DNA of 38,457 nucleotides from an uncultured bacterium (GTDB taxonomy: Bacteria; Planctomycetota; UBA1135; UBA2386). The stretch is taken from contig CALCZA010000076.1 in the NCBI GenBank assembly GCA_937906475.1, forward strand, positions 1 through 38,457, given 5' to 3'. Both the position numbers and the translations under genes were made by a program. The notes beneath the pieces are model-generated. The model was not told the DNA's origin, ran no database searches, and saw nothing but the letters and a program-made list of their open reading frames with translations. Of the stretch, positions 24,788-33,956 are shown one piece after another (the first letter of the stretch is position 1; every line of letters begins with the position of its first letter).

Positions 24788-26038
24788 TTACTCCCACTGA
24801 TGGTTAGTGCCGATGACGACAATTCCGGTCGGCGACACCGTGAAGCGCTGTTCGTCTTGTTCGCGGTCGAAGCCGATGACGGTGCCTTCTGGCACTTCGT
24901 TCCACTTGTCGATGATGCAGCGCTTCAGTTTGCAGTTCTTACCGATGCGGGCGCCGCGCATGACGATGCACTCGTCGAGTTCGGCGCGTTCGTCAATGTA
25001 GACGAGATTGCTGAGGATCGAACGGTGCACGATGCCACCGCTGACGACCACGCCCGGGGCCAATAGCGAGTCGACGACCTCGGCTCGTCGGCCACGCTCG
25101 TCGCCCTCATCGGGTTCGTTGAAGACGGTCTTTGCGGGTGGGTCGTTGTGCCACAGCGTGTACGTCGGCCAGTCCTTGCGGTACAGATTGAGCTGCGGCT
25201 TGACGTCGCACAGGTCCATGTGCGCGTCGAAGTAGGCTTCGATCGTGCCGACGTCTCGCCAGTAGGGCTTGTCCTCGCCACCTAGTCCTTCGAACGAGTG
25301 CGCGTAGATCGGTACCTCGCCGAGCATGCGCGGAATGACGTGGTGGCCGAAGTCGCCGCCTTCGCCTTCTGGCATCTTGCCATCGTCTTTCAGACGTTGA
25401 ACGAGCTCTTTAGAATCGAACACGTAGATGCCCATTGACGCCAAGCAGTAGCCGGGTTCGCCGGGTATCTCGGGTGCGTTTTCCTTGGGCTTCTCGACGA
25501 AACCGATGATGCGCTGTTGGTCGTCGACTTGCAGGATGCCAAAGCTCGATGCTTCGGCCACCGGGATCTTGACGGCGCCAATCGTCAGCGCCGCTTTGTG
25601 CTCGACATGCTCGCGCAGCATGTCGCGGTAGTCCATCTGGTAGATGTGGTCGCCGGACAGGATGACGACGTTTTTAGGCTTCCAGTCTTCGATCGTGTCG
25701 ATGTTGTGGTAGATCGCGTCGGCGGTGCCGCGGTACCACTTGCCAACGGACACGTGGTGCGGGGGACTACAGGTGATCCACTGCTCAAGGCGGCGGGGTA
25801 GGAAGTTCCAGCCGAACCGGATGTGTTCTTCCAAGCTGCGCGCTTGGTATTGCGTTAGCAGATGAATACGCCGCAAGCCTGAGTGGATGCAGTTGCTGAG
25901 CGTGAAATCGATAATCCGGTAGCTGCCACCAAACGGCACGGCGGGCTTGGCCCGTCCGAGCGTGAGTGGGGCCAGGCGGCTACCGGCGCCGCCTGCCAGG
26001 ACGAAGACGAGCGTGTTTCTTAGGTCGAGAGGGACCAT
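24788..26038 (-). CDS. glgC: Glucose-1-phosphate adenylyltransferase (ADP-glucose pyrophosphorylase)
   Basis: A 416-residue enzyme that makes ADP-glucose from ATP and glucose-1-phosphate, the committed step of bacterial glycogen synthesis. The nucleotidyltransferase signature VLAGGAGSRLAPLT (13-26) and RAKPAVPFGGSYRIIDFTLS are present. So are VVILSGDHIYQMDYRDM with its catalytic Asp, FVEKPKENAP with the glucose-1-phosphate Lys, and a C-terminal left-handed beta-helix (about 300-416). The N-terminal region contains the Arg/Lys-rich segments used for allosteric control in the family; the effectors cannot be predicted. The gene is divergent from the debranching, GH57 and synthase/phosphorylase genes, about 160 bases away, so all may be controlled from one region. 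Confidence 0.97.
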   Translation of the reverse strand: MVPLDLRNTLVFVLAGGAGSRLAPLTLGRAKPAVPFGGSYRIIDFTLSNCIHSGLRRIHLLTQYQARSLEEHIRFGWNFLPRRLEQWITCSPPHHVSVGKWYRGTADAIYHNIDTIEDWKPKNVVILSGDHIYQMDYRDMLREHVEHKAALTIGAVKIPVAEASSFGILQVDDQQRIIGFVEKPKENAPEIPGEPGYCLASMGIYVFDSKELVQRLKDDGKMPEGEGGDFGHHVIPRMLGEVPIYAHSFEGLGGEDKPYWRDVGTIEAYFDAHMDLCDVKPQLNLYRKDWPTYTLWHNDPPAKTVFNEPDEGDERGRRAEVVDSLLAPGVVVSGGIVHRSILSNLVYIDERAELDECIVMRGARIGKNCKLKRCIIDKWNEVPEGTVIGFDREQDEQRFTVSPTGIVVIGTNHQWE

Positions 26039-26200
26039 GCGTTACAACGGCTGTGGGATAAGCGACGAGCGTAAGGGGCACAGGATGCAGGGTGATGGCT
26101 CGTCAGGGTAGAGGCTGATGATGAATCCTTGTCTCGAACGAGCGTTGATACCGACTGGTGGCGACGTAGGCTCGGGTGTCTTCAGCGCCCAATCAGTCCC

Positions 26201-28321
26201 ATGTCAGCAGCACGTAAGCCCGCATCGCGGGATGTCTCGCCACCTTCAACAGGCTTCTCTGCTGCGCTAAGTGCGGTCGGTGAGCAGGCCGTAAGGTCCC
26301 CGGATGGGTTTATTGGCAAGGGGCGCTCGCTGGCTGTCTCTCCCGATAGTGAGTGGCTGTTGACGGACGGACGTGGCGGTTATGGCTGTGGCACGGCTGC
26401 TGGAGTTCCGATGCGGCGTTACCACGGTTTGTGGGTGACCCGGGCCGAGGGCACGGCGGAGCGACATATGATCGTCTCGGGCCTCGACGAGCGCGTTGGT
26501 CCGGCCCGACAACTTGGCCCCGAAGACGTTCGCTTTGCGCACCTGATGCCGGCGCATTGGCAGGATCAGGCTGAGCCGAATGCGGGCGATGGCGAGACTT
26601 CGTTTGCCCGGCTGCCGCTGCCGATGTGGACGCACAAGACCGAACACGGAGTGCTCGAGCGAACGGTCGCGATACGCCGGCAGTCGCAGGGCCAGGCGCC
26701 AGCACTGTTGGTGCGGTGGCGCAATGCTTCGTCCGAATCAATCCGGCTTGAGGTGCGCGCGCTGCTCGGCTGGTGCAACGTTGACCATCTGCTGCCGGTC
26801 AACGACAACTTCGATGGCACGGTGCACGCGCGTGGTGCTAGTTGGGGATTCCGACCGACGAACGAGTTGCCGCACTTGTGGTTGTCGGTCGATGGCATCT
26901 CGGCGTTTCGCAGTGAGCCTGTTTGGTATCGTAACTTTCTGTATTCAGCTGATCGCCTGCGCGGCTACGACCACGTGGGCCATCGCTGGAGCCCCGGCAT
27001 CATCGAGTTGGACTTGCCGCCCGGTGGTGAGGCCACGGCGTCGTTTGCACTCGGCGATCCTTGTGTCGATGCGGCCGCAGCATTTGACGAAGTTGCCGCT
27101 GAGATTGAGCAGCAGAGTCGCCAGACCGAGCATTCCAAGCACGCTTTGGCGGACACGTTGGCGCTCGGAGCTGACGACTTCCTGTATCGCGGCGTCGGCA
27201 ATCGTCTCGGGGTGCTCGCTGGGTTCCCGTGGTTTGGTGAGTGGGGGCGTGATGTCTTCTTGGCGTTGCCCGGTTTGACGTTGGCACGCGGTCAGATTGC
27301 ACAGTGCGCCGAAGTGATGACGGGTTGCTTGCCGTTCTTGCGCGAAGGCCTGCTACCGAACATCTATGCGAAGGACGTCGCTACCAGCAATTACGGCAGT
27401 TGCGACGCGGCGTTGTGGTTTGCATTGGCGGCGATGCGCTTTGCCGATGCCGGTCACGATCCAGAACTTGTGCAGCAGAAGTTGTTGCCAGCGATGCGTA
27501 GCATTGCCGAGGCCTACGAACGTGGTACCGACCTTGGCTTAAAGGTCGCGGAGAATGGCTTGCTGCACGCTGGCCGCAATGATCTGAATGTGACGTGGAT
27601 GGATGCGCGCACGTCGAATGGGCCGGTGACGCCCCGCGAAGGCTTGCCGGTCGAGATCCAGGCCTTGTGGTATGCGTTGCTTGCCTACCTGGCGGAGCAG
27701 CCGGATGGCGAGTCCGCTTCGGGTGAAACCTTCGCGAAACTGCGTGACCGCTGTGGCACGGCCTTCGTCAAGGCGTTCTGGATGGCCGACATCAAATCGC
27801 TCGCCGATCTTGTTCACAATGGCGGTCCGGATCCGTCGATTCGGCCCAACATGCTGGTTGCTGCCGCGATGAAGCGATCGCCGCTGACGGGGCCGCAACG
27901 GCAAGGCGTCGTCAAGATGGCCAAGGCGCATCTGGTCACGCCCTGCGGTTTACGCACGCTCAGCCCGAGTGATTCCAAATATATCGGCATCTACGGCGGT
28001 GGCCTCGAAGGCCGCGACAACGCATACCACCAAGGGACCGTTTGGCCGTGGCTGGCTGGGTTCTTCGTTGAGGGGGCCTTGCGTGCGGCGCCTAAGAAGT
28101 CGCGTCAGAAGGAAGCTTCTGCGTTGCTGCAGTGGCTCGATGAATTGTTGCACGCGGAGATGGCGCGCGCCGGCCTGGGTCACGTCAGCGAAGTGTTTGA
28201 CGGTGACTTGCCACACCGGCCGGGCGGCACGTTCGCGCAGGCTTGGAACACCGGCGAGTTGTTGCGCGCACATGTGCTATGCCGTGAAGTGATTGATGGC
28301 TCCTTACAGGACATCTCGTGA
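26201..28321 (+). CDS. Glycogen debranching enzyme (GH133 amylo-alpha-1,6-glucosidase)
   Basis: A 706-residue enzyme. The N-terminal domain (about 40-300) carries LTDGRGGYGCGTAAG and MRRYHGLWV, typical of the GDE N-terminus. The (alpha/alpha)6 catalytic domain has GFPWFGEWGRDVFLALPGL with the acidic residue, NVTWMDARTSNGPVTPREGL, and YHQGTVWPWLAGFF. A C-terminal GHVSEVFDGD, then QAWNTGELLRA, completes the pattern. It hydrolyses alpha-1,6-linked glucosyl stubs left on limit dextrin. I start at ATG 26201; an in-frame TTG at 26129 adds residues that do not look conserved. It overlaps the GH57 gene by 4 bases (GTGA), and the two follow directly into the synthase/phosphorylase fusion: one operon for storage glucan. 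Confidence 0.95.
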   Translation: MSAARKPASRDVSPPSTGFSAALSAVGEQAVRSPDGFIGKGRSLAVSPDSEWLLTDGRGGYGCGTAAGVPMRRYHGLWVTRAEGTAERHMIVSGLDERVGPARQLGPEDVRFAHLMPAHWQDQAEPNAGDGETSFARLPLPMWTHKTEHGVLERTVAIRRQSQGQAPALLVRWRNASSESIRLEVRALLGWCNVDHLLPVNDNFDGTVHARGASWGFRPTNELPHLWLSVDGISAFRSEPVWYRNFLYSADRLRGYDHVGHRWSPGIIELDLPPGGEATASFALGDPCVDAAAAFDEVAAEIEQQSRQTEHSKHALADTLALGADDFLYRGVGNRLGVLAGFPWFGEWGRDVFLALPGLTLARGQIAQCAEVMTGCLPFLREGLLPNIYAKDVATSNYGSCDAALWFALAAMRFADAGHDPELVQQKLLPAMRSIAEAYERGTDLGLKVAENGLLHAGRNDLNVTWMDARTSNGPVTPREGLPVEIQALWYALLAYLAEQPDGESASGETFAKLRDRCGTAFVKAFWMADIKSLADLVHNGGPDPSIRPNMLVAAAMKRSPLTGPQRQGVVKMAKAHLVTPCGLRTLSPSDSKYIGIYGGGLEGRDNAYHQGTVWPWLAGFFVEGALRAAPKKSRQKEASALLQWLDELLHAEMARAGLGHVSEVFDGDLPHRPGGTFAQAWNTGELLRAHVLCREVIDGSLQDIS

Positions 28322-29727
28322 TTGACGTCGTTTTCTACTTTCAGGTGCATCAGCCGTACCGGCTGAAAAAACTTCTGCCGAACGACAAGGCTCGTCGTCT
28401 CGATTATTGGGATACTTCACTGAACAAGATGGTCGCGGAACGCGTCGCCGAGCGGTGCTACATCCCGATGAACAAGTTGTTGCTCGATGCGATCGAGCGC
28501 ACCGATGGCCAGTTCCGCTGTTCGTTCTCGTTGTCGGGCACGGTGATCCGTCAGTTGCGCGAGTGGGCGCCGGAAGCTCTCGACACGTTCGTCGCGTTGG
28601 CCGAAAGCGGTAACGTTGAGTTTCTGTGCGAGACCAGTCAGCACGGCTTGCCGTCAATTGGTCACTTCGATGAATTCGCCGATCAGGTTGCTATCCAGAA
28701 GAAGACGGTCACGGACCTGTTCGGCAAGCCGACTTCGTTCCGCAATACCGAGTTGATCATGGATAACGCCATCTGCAAGAAGGTCGAGGAACTCGGCTTT
28801 GATTGCATGCTTGGCGAGGGCGCGGACCGGTTGCTCGATTGGCGCAGCCCACAGGTGCCATACCGGCCGCTCGGTTGTGAGCGATTGAAGTTGCTACTGC
28901 GCAGTTACTCGTTGTCGGACGACATCGCGTTCCGCTTCTCAAACAAGCAGTGGCCGAATCATCCTTTGTTTGCGGATACGTTCGCCGACTGGCTGCATGA
29001 CGTGCCGCCGCCGGCGCAGTTCGTTGGACTGTTCATGGATTATGAGACGTTCGGCGAACACCAGAACGAGCAGACCGGGATCTTCGACTTCATGCGTCAC
29101 CTGCCCGAGCGCGTGCTTGAGGATGAGAGCTTCCGGTTCCGTACGCCTGCGCAAGTTTGCTCGGAACGTGAAGCCGTTCACGAACTCAACATCGACACGC
29201 ATGTGTCGTGGGCCGACGAAGAACGCAACTTATCTGCGTGGCTAGGCAACCCGATGCAGAAGGCCGTGCACGACAAGCTTTACGCGATGCGGCCAGATGT
29301 TCTGGCGGCTGGCAAGAAGCTGCCGGAGCTGGTGTCAACTTGGCGTGATCTGACCACGTCGGACCACGTCTACTACATCGCGACCACGCACCATTCGGAC
29401 GCCGAGGTGCACGACTACTTCAGCCCATACGATCATCCGCACGCCGCGTTCGTGACGGTGATGACGGCGATCGACGCGTTGCGCGCGGAAGTTCAGAAGT
29501 GTCTTGCTACTCCTGAGGTCAAGGTTGTGCCTGCGGCGAAGAAGACTGCCGCAGTTGTGGAGCCTGCAAGCGCCCCGAAGGCCGCCAAAAAAGTATCCAA
29601 GAAGGCTCCGGCGAAACCCGCCAAGGAAGCTACCAAAGCCGCTTCGTCCGAAGCGGAAACCTCTGCTGAATCTGATGCAAATGGCAATGGGCCATCCGCC
29701 AAGGCCTCGCGCCGGCGCAAGAAGTAA
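28318..29727 (+). CDS. GH57 alpha-glucan-active enzyme with Lys/Ala-rich C-terminal tail
   Basis: A 469-residue protein of glycoside hydrolase family 57. Conserved features are FQVHQPYR near the start (motif 1), RNTELIMDN with the likely nucleophile Glu (E145), and LFMDYETFGEHQ with the acid/base Asp (D241). The family has amylases, 4-alpha-glucanotransferases and branching enzymes. The short length and lack of the C-terminal domain of GH57 branching enzymes leave the type open, but no other branching enzyme gene is seen here. Residues 401-469 are a low-complexity Lys/Ala/Pro tail (for example KKAPAKPAKEATKAA) ending RRRKK, like bacterial histone H1-like tails. It starts with GTG overlapping the debranching gene's stop. 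Confidence 0.92.
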   Translation: MIDVVFYFQVHQPYRLKKLLPNDKARRLDYWDTSLNKMVAERVAERCYIPMNKLLLDAIERTDGQFRCSFSLSGTVIRQLREWAPEALDTFVALAESGNVEFLCETSQHGLPSIGHFDEFADQVAIQKKTVTDLFGKPTSFRNTELIMDNAICKKVEELGFDCMLGEGADRLLDWRSPQVPYRPLGCERLKLLLRSYSLSDDIAFRFSNKQWPNHPLFADTFADWLHDVPPPAQFVGLFMDYETFGEHQNEQTGIFDFMRHLPERVLEDESFRFRTPAQVCSEREAVHELNIDTHVSWADEERNLSAWLGNPMQKAVHDKLYAMRPDVLAAGKKLPELVSTWRDLTTSDHVYYIATTHHSDAEVHDYFSPYDHPHAAFVTVMTAIDALRAEVQKCLATPEVKVVPAAKKTAAVVEPASAPKAAKKVSKKAPAKPAKEATKAASSEAETSAESDANGNGPSAKASRRRKK

Positions 29728-29729
29728 AT

Positions 29730-32700
29730 ATGACGGATCGTTCGTTCCAACTGTTCGAAATCAGCTGGGAAGTGTGCAACAAGGTTGGCGGCATCCACAC
29801 GGTGTTGTCGAGCAAAGCAGTTACTGCCGTCGAGCAATTCGGCGACGACTACATCACGATCGGGCCGCAACTGCATGGCGGCACCGGTGTGCAGCCGCCG
29901 TTTGATGACGATCCTGGGCACGATGAGTTCATCTCGTCATGCCGCCAGATGGGGGTGCCAGTGCGCATCGGCCGTTGGCGCATTCCAGGGCGGCCGCGCT
30001 GTATTCTGGTTGGGTTCTCTGGCATGTACGACCAGAAGGACGGCATCCTGGCGGGCCTGTGGGAACGGCATCAGGTTGATTCGATGGCGGGCGACTGGGA
30101 CTACGTCGAACCCGTGCTGTTCTCGATCGCAGCCGCGCAGGTCATCGAGCGTTGGTGGGAAGAGTATCTTGCTCCGTTCCATCGACGCGCCGTTGTGCAG
30201 GCACACGAATGGATGACGGGTGCCTCGCTACTCTACCTGCAAGAACGCATTCCTAGCATTGGCACGGTGTTCACGACGCATGCGACGATGCTTGGTCGCG
30301 CGTTGGCTTCGCTCGGTATCACGCCGGATCACTCGAAGAAGGACAAGGGCCTCCGAGGCAAGTCGGTGCAAGAGTTGGCCGAAGCCCACGGCGTGCAGTC
30401 GAAGCATTCGCTCGAAGGCGTGTGCGCGCGCAAGGCCGATGCGTTCACAACGGTCAGTGAAATCACCGCGGCCGAAGCGGAATTGTTGCATGACCGGAAG
30501 GTTGAGCCGCTCCTGCCGAATGGTATCGACCTCAGCGTCATCGATGAGTTGAGCAAGGGCAACCGTTCCGAGACGCGCAAAGAACTGGCGCGCATCGCGC
30601 AGGCGTTGCTCGGCGAAGACGTCAGCGACGCTTCGTTCTTCGCGTTGGCGGGTCGCTACGAGTTCCACAACAAGGGCATCGAGTTGATGCTCGATGCTCT
30701 CGCCGACATTAAGGGTGGCAAGGGCAAGCGTGTCGTTGCGTTCATTTTTGTGCCGGCCGGCAACTCCGGCGTGCGCGGCGAACTGATGGAGCGCTTGGAA
30801 GGTGCTGCGAGCGAAGGGCCACTTGCTGGTTACTGCACGCACAACTTGTTTGACGAACAAAGCGACGCGGTGCACACGCACTGCCGTCAGATTGGCCTCG
30901 ACAACGCGCTGGGCAGTCGCATCAAGGTCGTGCAGATTCCGATCTACCTGCGCCCGGACGACGGGTTCTTGCATCGTGAATACGAGGCGGTGCTCGCGGC
31001 GACCGACCTCGGCGTCTACCCGTCCTATTACGAGCCGTGGGGCTACACGCCGCAGGAAGCGTTAGCAGTCGGCGTGCCGACGATCACGACTGATTTGGCT
31101 GGCTTTGGTCGTTGGGCTGAATCTGTCGGGCTTGGTCCGAAGGATGGCATCACGGTGTTGAAGCGCGTGCACATTCCCTACAAGGAAGTGCGCGCGGCGA
31201 CTGGCGAGGCGATCGAGGCTTTCCTCGATCAACCCGGCGACGACAAGGGCATGCGCGATCGCTGCCGTGAAGCAGCGGGGCGGACCGCCTGGAAGGACCT
31301 CTACCAGAACTACCTGACTGCTTACGGTAAGGCCTTCGATGCCGTTGAAAAGCGCAGCAAGTCGGGGGCAATTCAGTTCCGTCTGCCCAAGCGCGCCCTG
31401 CCGTCGCCCGGTTCTGGCTCGCAGCCACGACTGTCGGCGTTTGAAGCGTCCGCGACCTTGCCGCAGAGCTTGCGCGGCCTGGAACGCTTGGCCCGTAACT
31501 TCTGGTGGGTCTGGAACAGCGGTGCCCGCGACCTATTCGAACAACTGGCGCCCGGCTTCGTTGACTGCGATGAGAACCCGGTCGCGTTTCTTGCCAGCGT
31601 TGGTCTGGAGACACTCGAGCGGAAGGCTAGTGACAAGGTCTACCTAGCCGAATTGAAGTCAGTCTGCGATCGCTTCGACGCCTACATGGCCGAACAGCCA
31701 GTTGCGGTTCCAGAAGACGGCGATGGCCCGACGTTGTCGGCGCGACACCCGGTGGCTTACTTCTCGGCAGAGTTCGCGGTTCACCAAACGCTGCCGATCT
31801 ATAGCGGCGGCTTGGGCATTCTCGCTGGCGATCATCTAAAGGCGGCTAGTGACCTCAACGTGCCGTTGGTTGGGGTCGGTCTGTTTTATCGCTTTGGCTA
31901 CATGCAGCAGCAGTTGTCGAGTGATGGGCAGCAGATCTCGGCGGACCAGGAGAACCGTCCTGCCAAGCTTGCGGTCGAACTGGTGCGCAACAGTGACGGT
32001 AGCGCGCTGAAGATCAGTGTGCCGATGCCCGGGCGCGAAGTTGTTCTACGGGCCTGGTGCGCGCGCGTCGGCCGTGTGCCGCTGTATCTGCTCGATGCTA
32101 ACCTGCCGCAGAACCGCGAGGAGGACCGCGACATCACGCGCAACCTCTACGGCGGCGATAGTGAGACGCGCATCCAGCAGGAGATCGTGCTCGGTCGCGG
32201 TGGCGTGCGGTTGTTGCGCGCGATGGATCTGCGACCCGCCGTCTACCACATGAACGAAGGCCACGCTGCGTTCTTGACCCTTGAGCGCACTAGCTTGCTC
32301 GTTAAGGATGCGGGCTTGCCGTTTGAGGCAGCGCGAGAATACATCGCGGCAACCACCTTGTTCACGACGCATACGCCGGTGCCCGCTGGCCACGACCGTT
32401 TTGGCGAGGACCTCGTGCGTCGCTACTTCGGCGATGCTGAGAGTTGGGTTGGCTTGCCGTGGGACGGGTTCTTTGCCCTCGGCCAAGCGAGTGGCGGGAG
32501 CGACGACTTCAACATGACCTACCTGGCGATGAACTACGCCGGCTACGTCAATGGCGTCAGCAAGATGCACGGCATCGCGTCGCAAAAACTGTTGCACGCG
32601 TTCTGGCCTGGCCTGCTCGAGAGTGAAGTGCCGGTGACGTCGGTTACCAATGGCGTGCACCTCGCGACGTGGACGCATGCGAACATCGCGCAGTTGCTGC

Positions 32701-33956
32701 GCGGTGACGAGGATGCGGTTCGCCCCGCCGACTTCGCGAACGCGGAGAAGATCGCGCCACAGAAACTCTGGAGTGCCCATCAGGGCAACAAGGCGATCAT
32801 GGTGCAGAAGGTGCGCGAGGTCTTTACTTCGGGGTGCCAGGCGCGTGGTGATAGTCCTCTGGCGCTGAGTGGCATGCTCGCGGGACTCGACGATCAGGCC
32901 CTCTACCTTGGGTTTGCGCGACGATTTGCTCCCTACAAGCGTGCGCACTTGTTGTTCAGTGATCCCGATCGTCTCCGCAAGATTCTCGGCAACGAGGACC
33001 GGCCGGTGCGTTTGGTTGTGTCGGGCAAGGCGCATCCGCGCGATCAGCGTGGCCAAGACATCATGAAGTCGATCGTGCAGATTGCGCGTTCGCCGGAGTT
33101 CCTGGGCAAGGTGTTTTTCGTCGAGGACTACGACATGGCGGTGGCCCGCGCGTTGGTGCAAGGCGTCGACGTCTGGCTCAATACGCCGACTCGTTGGGAA
33201 GAAGCCAGTGGCACGTCGGGCATGAAGGCCGCCGCCAATGGTGTTCTCAATCTGTCGATTGCCGACGGTTGGTGGCCCGAGGCGGCCGACGGCAAGAACG
33301 GTTGGACGATTGGTGGTAGCCAGGTCTACGACAACCATGAGTTGCAGAATCAGGCCGATGCGACGGCTCTCTATCACTTGCTCGAAGAAGAGGTGGTTCC
33401 GACCTACTACGACGGCCGCGACAAGAGTGACGTTCCGAAGGGTTGGGTCGCGATGATGGCGCATTGCCTGGCAACGGTGCCGGCGCAGTTCAGCACCGAC
33501 CGCATGGTGACCGACTACCTCAACGACGCCTACCGGCCGCTGGCGAACAACTACTACGTGCAGCAAGCCGAGAAGAAGGCACCTGCACGTGATCGCGCTC
33601 GCGAGTTCCAGCGCATTCGTCAGGGCTTCGATAAGGTGAAGATCACCGCGGCGTCGACCGTGGAGATGCAAGACTTCAAGGTCGGGCAGCATCTCGATGT
33701 GCACCTTGAGATCGAACTTGGCCAGTTGCGCCCCGGCGACTTGCTGGTCGAGTTGGTCGTGACACGTGGCGAGGACAACGAAGATGTCATCGTGGTGCCG
33801 CTCACGTGCAAGGAAGCCGTCGCCTCCGGGGCGCATACGTTCCACGGTGGCTACCGGGTCGAGTTGGCAGGCCACTACAGCCACGGCATGCGTGTTCGGG
33901 TCGCCGGCCATGGTCGCCATGACGCGAAGGTTCGCGGGCTCGTGCTATGGGCCTAG
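29730..33956 (+). CDS. Glycogen synthase (GT3) / alpha-glucan phosphorylase (GT35) fusion
   Basis: A 1408-residue two-enzyme protein. Residues 1-545 are a GT3-type glycogen synthase: EVCNKVGGIHTVLSSKA (14-30), QAHEWMTGASLLYL, FTTHATMLGRAL, DAFTTVSEITAAEAELL, and the E-x7-E pair in SYYEPWGYTPQEALAVG (E435, E443). Residues about 570-1290 are a GT35 phosphorylase: SLRGLERLARNFWWVW, AYFSAEFAVHQTLPIYSGG, MNEGHAAF, THTPVPAGHDRF, and the PLP Lys in EASGTSGMKAAANG (K1166). A C-terminal beta domain (about 1310-1408) follows. One arm elongates alpha-1,4-glucan and the other phosphorolyses it, joining opposing steps in one chain. ATG is 2 bases after the GH57 stop. GT3 enzymes may use ADP- or UDP-glucose; glgC next door makes ADP-glucose likely. 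Confidence 0.95.
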   Translation: MTDRSFQLFEISWEVCNKVGGIHTVLSSKAVTAVEQFGDDYITIGPQLHGGTGVQPPFDDDPGHDEFISSCRQMGVPVRIGRWRIPGRPRCILVGFSGMYDQKDGILAGLWERHQVDSMAGDWDYVEPVLFSIAAAQVIERWWEEYLAPFHRRAVVQAHEWMTGASLLYLQERIPSIGTVFTTHATMLGRALASLGITPDHSKKDKGLRGKSVQELAEAHGVQSKHSLEGVCARKADAFTTVSEITAAEAELLHDRKVEPLLPNGIDLSVIDELSKGNRSETRKELARIAQALLGEDVSDASFFALAGRYEFHNKGIELMLDALADIKGGKGKRVVAFIFVPAGNSGVRGELMERLEGAASEGPLAGYCTHNLFDEQSDAVHTHCRQIGLDNALGSRIKVVQIPIYLRPDDGFLHREYEAVLAATDLGVYPSYYEPWGYTPQEALAVGVPTITTDLAGFGRWAESVGLGPKDGITVLKRVHIPYKEVRAATGEAIEAFLDQPGDDKGMRDRCREAAGRTAWKDLYQNYLTAYGKAFDAVEKRSKSGAIQFRLPKRALPSPGSGSQPRLSAFEASATLPQSLRGLERLARNFWWVWNSGARDLFEQLAPGFVDCDENPVAFLASVGLETLERKASDKVYLAELKSVCDRFDAYMAEQPVAVPEDGDGPTLSARHPVAYFSAEFAVHQTLPIYSGGLGILAGDHLKAASDLNVPLVGVGLFYRFGYMQQQLSSDGQQISADQENRPAKLAVELVRNSDGSALKISVPMPGREVVLRAWCARVGRVPLYLLDANLPQNREEDRDITRNLYGGDSETRIQQEIVLGRGGVRLLRAMDLRPAVYHMNEGHAAFLTLERTSLLVKDAGLPFEAAREYIAATTLFTTHTPVPAGHDRFGEDLVRRYFGDAESWVGLPWDGFFALGQASGGSDDFNMTYLAMNYAGYVNGVSKMHGIASQKLLHAFWPGLLESEVPVTSVTNGVHLATWTHANIAQLLRGDEDAVRPADFANAEKIAPQKLWSAHQGNKAIMVQKVREVFTSGCQARGDSPLALSGMLAGLDDQALYLGFARRFAPYKRAHLLFSDPDRLRKILGNEDRPVRLVVSGKAHPRDQRGQDIMKSIVQIARSPEFLGKVFFVEDYDMAVARALVQGVDVWLNTPTRWEEASGTSGMKAAANGVLNLSIADGWWPEAADGKNGWTIGGSQVYDNHELQNQADATALYHLLEEEVVPTYYDGRDKSDVPKGWVAMMAHCLATVPAQFSTDRMVTDYLNDAYRPLANNYYVQQAEKKAPARDRAREFQRIRQGFDKVKITAASTVEMQDFKVGQHLDVHLEIELGQLRPGDLLVELVVTRGEDNEDVIVVPLTCKEAVASGAHTFHGGYRVELAGHYSHGMRVRVAGHGRHDAKVRGLVLWA

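Noticed and set aside
32046..33920. 624-residue open frame on the minus strand inside the synthase/phosphorylase gene
   Set aside because: It is the mirror of a strongly supported gene with GT35 motifs; its translation is His/Arg/Val-rich with no domain, as expected from high-GC codon bias.
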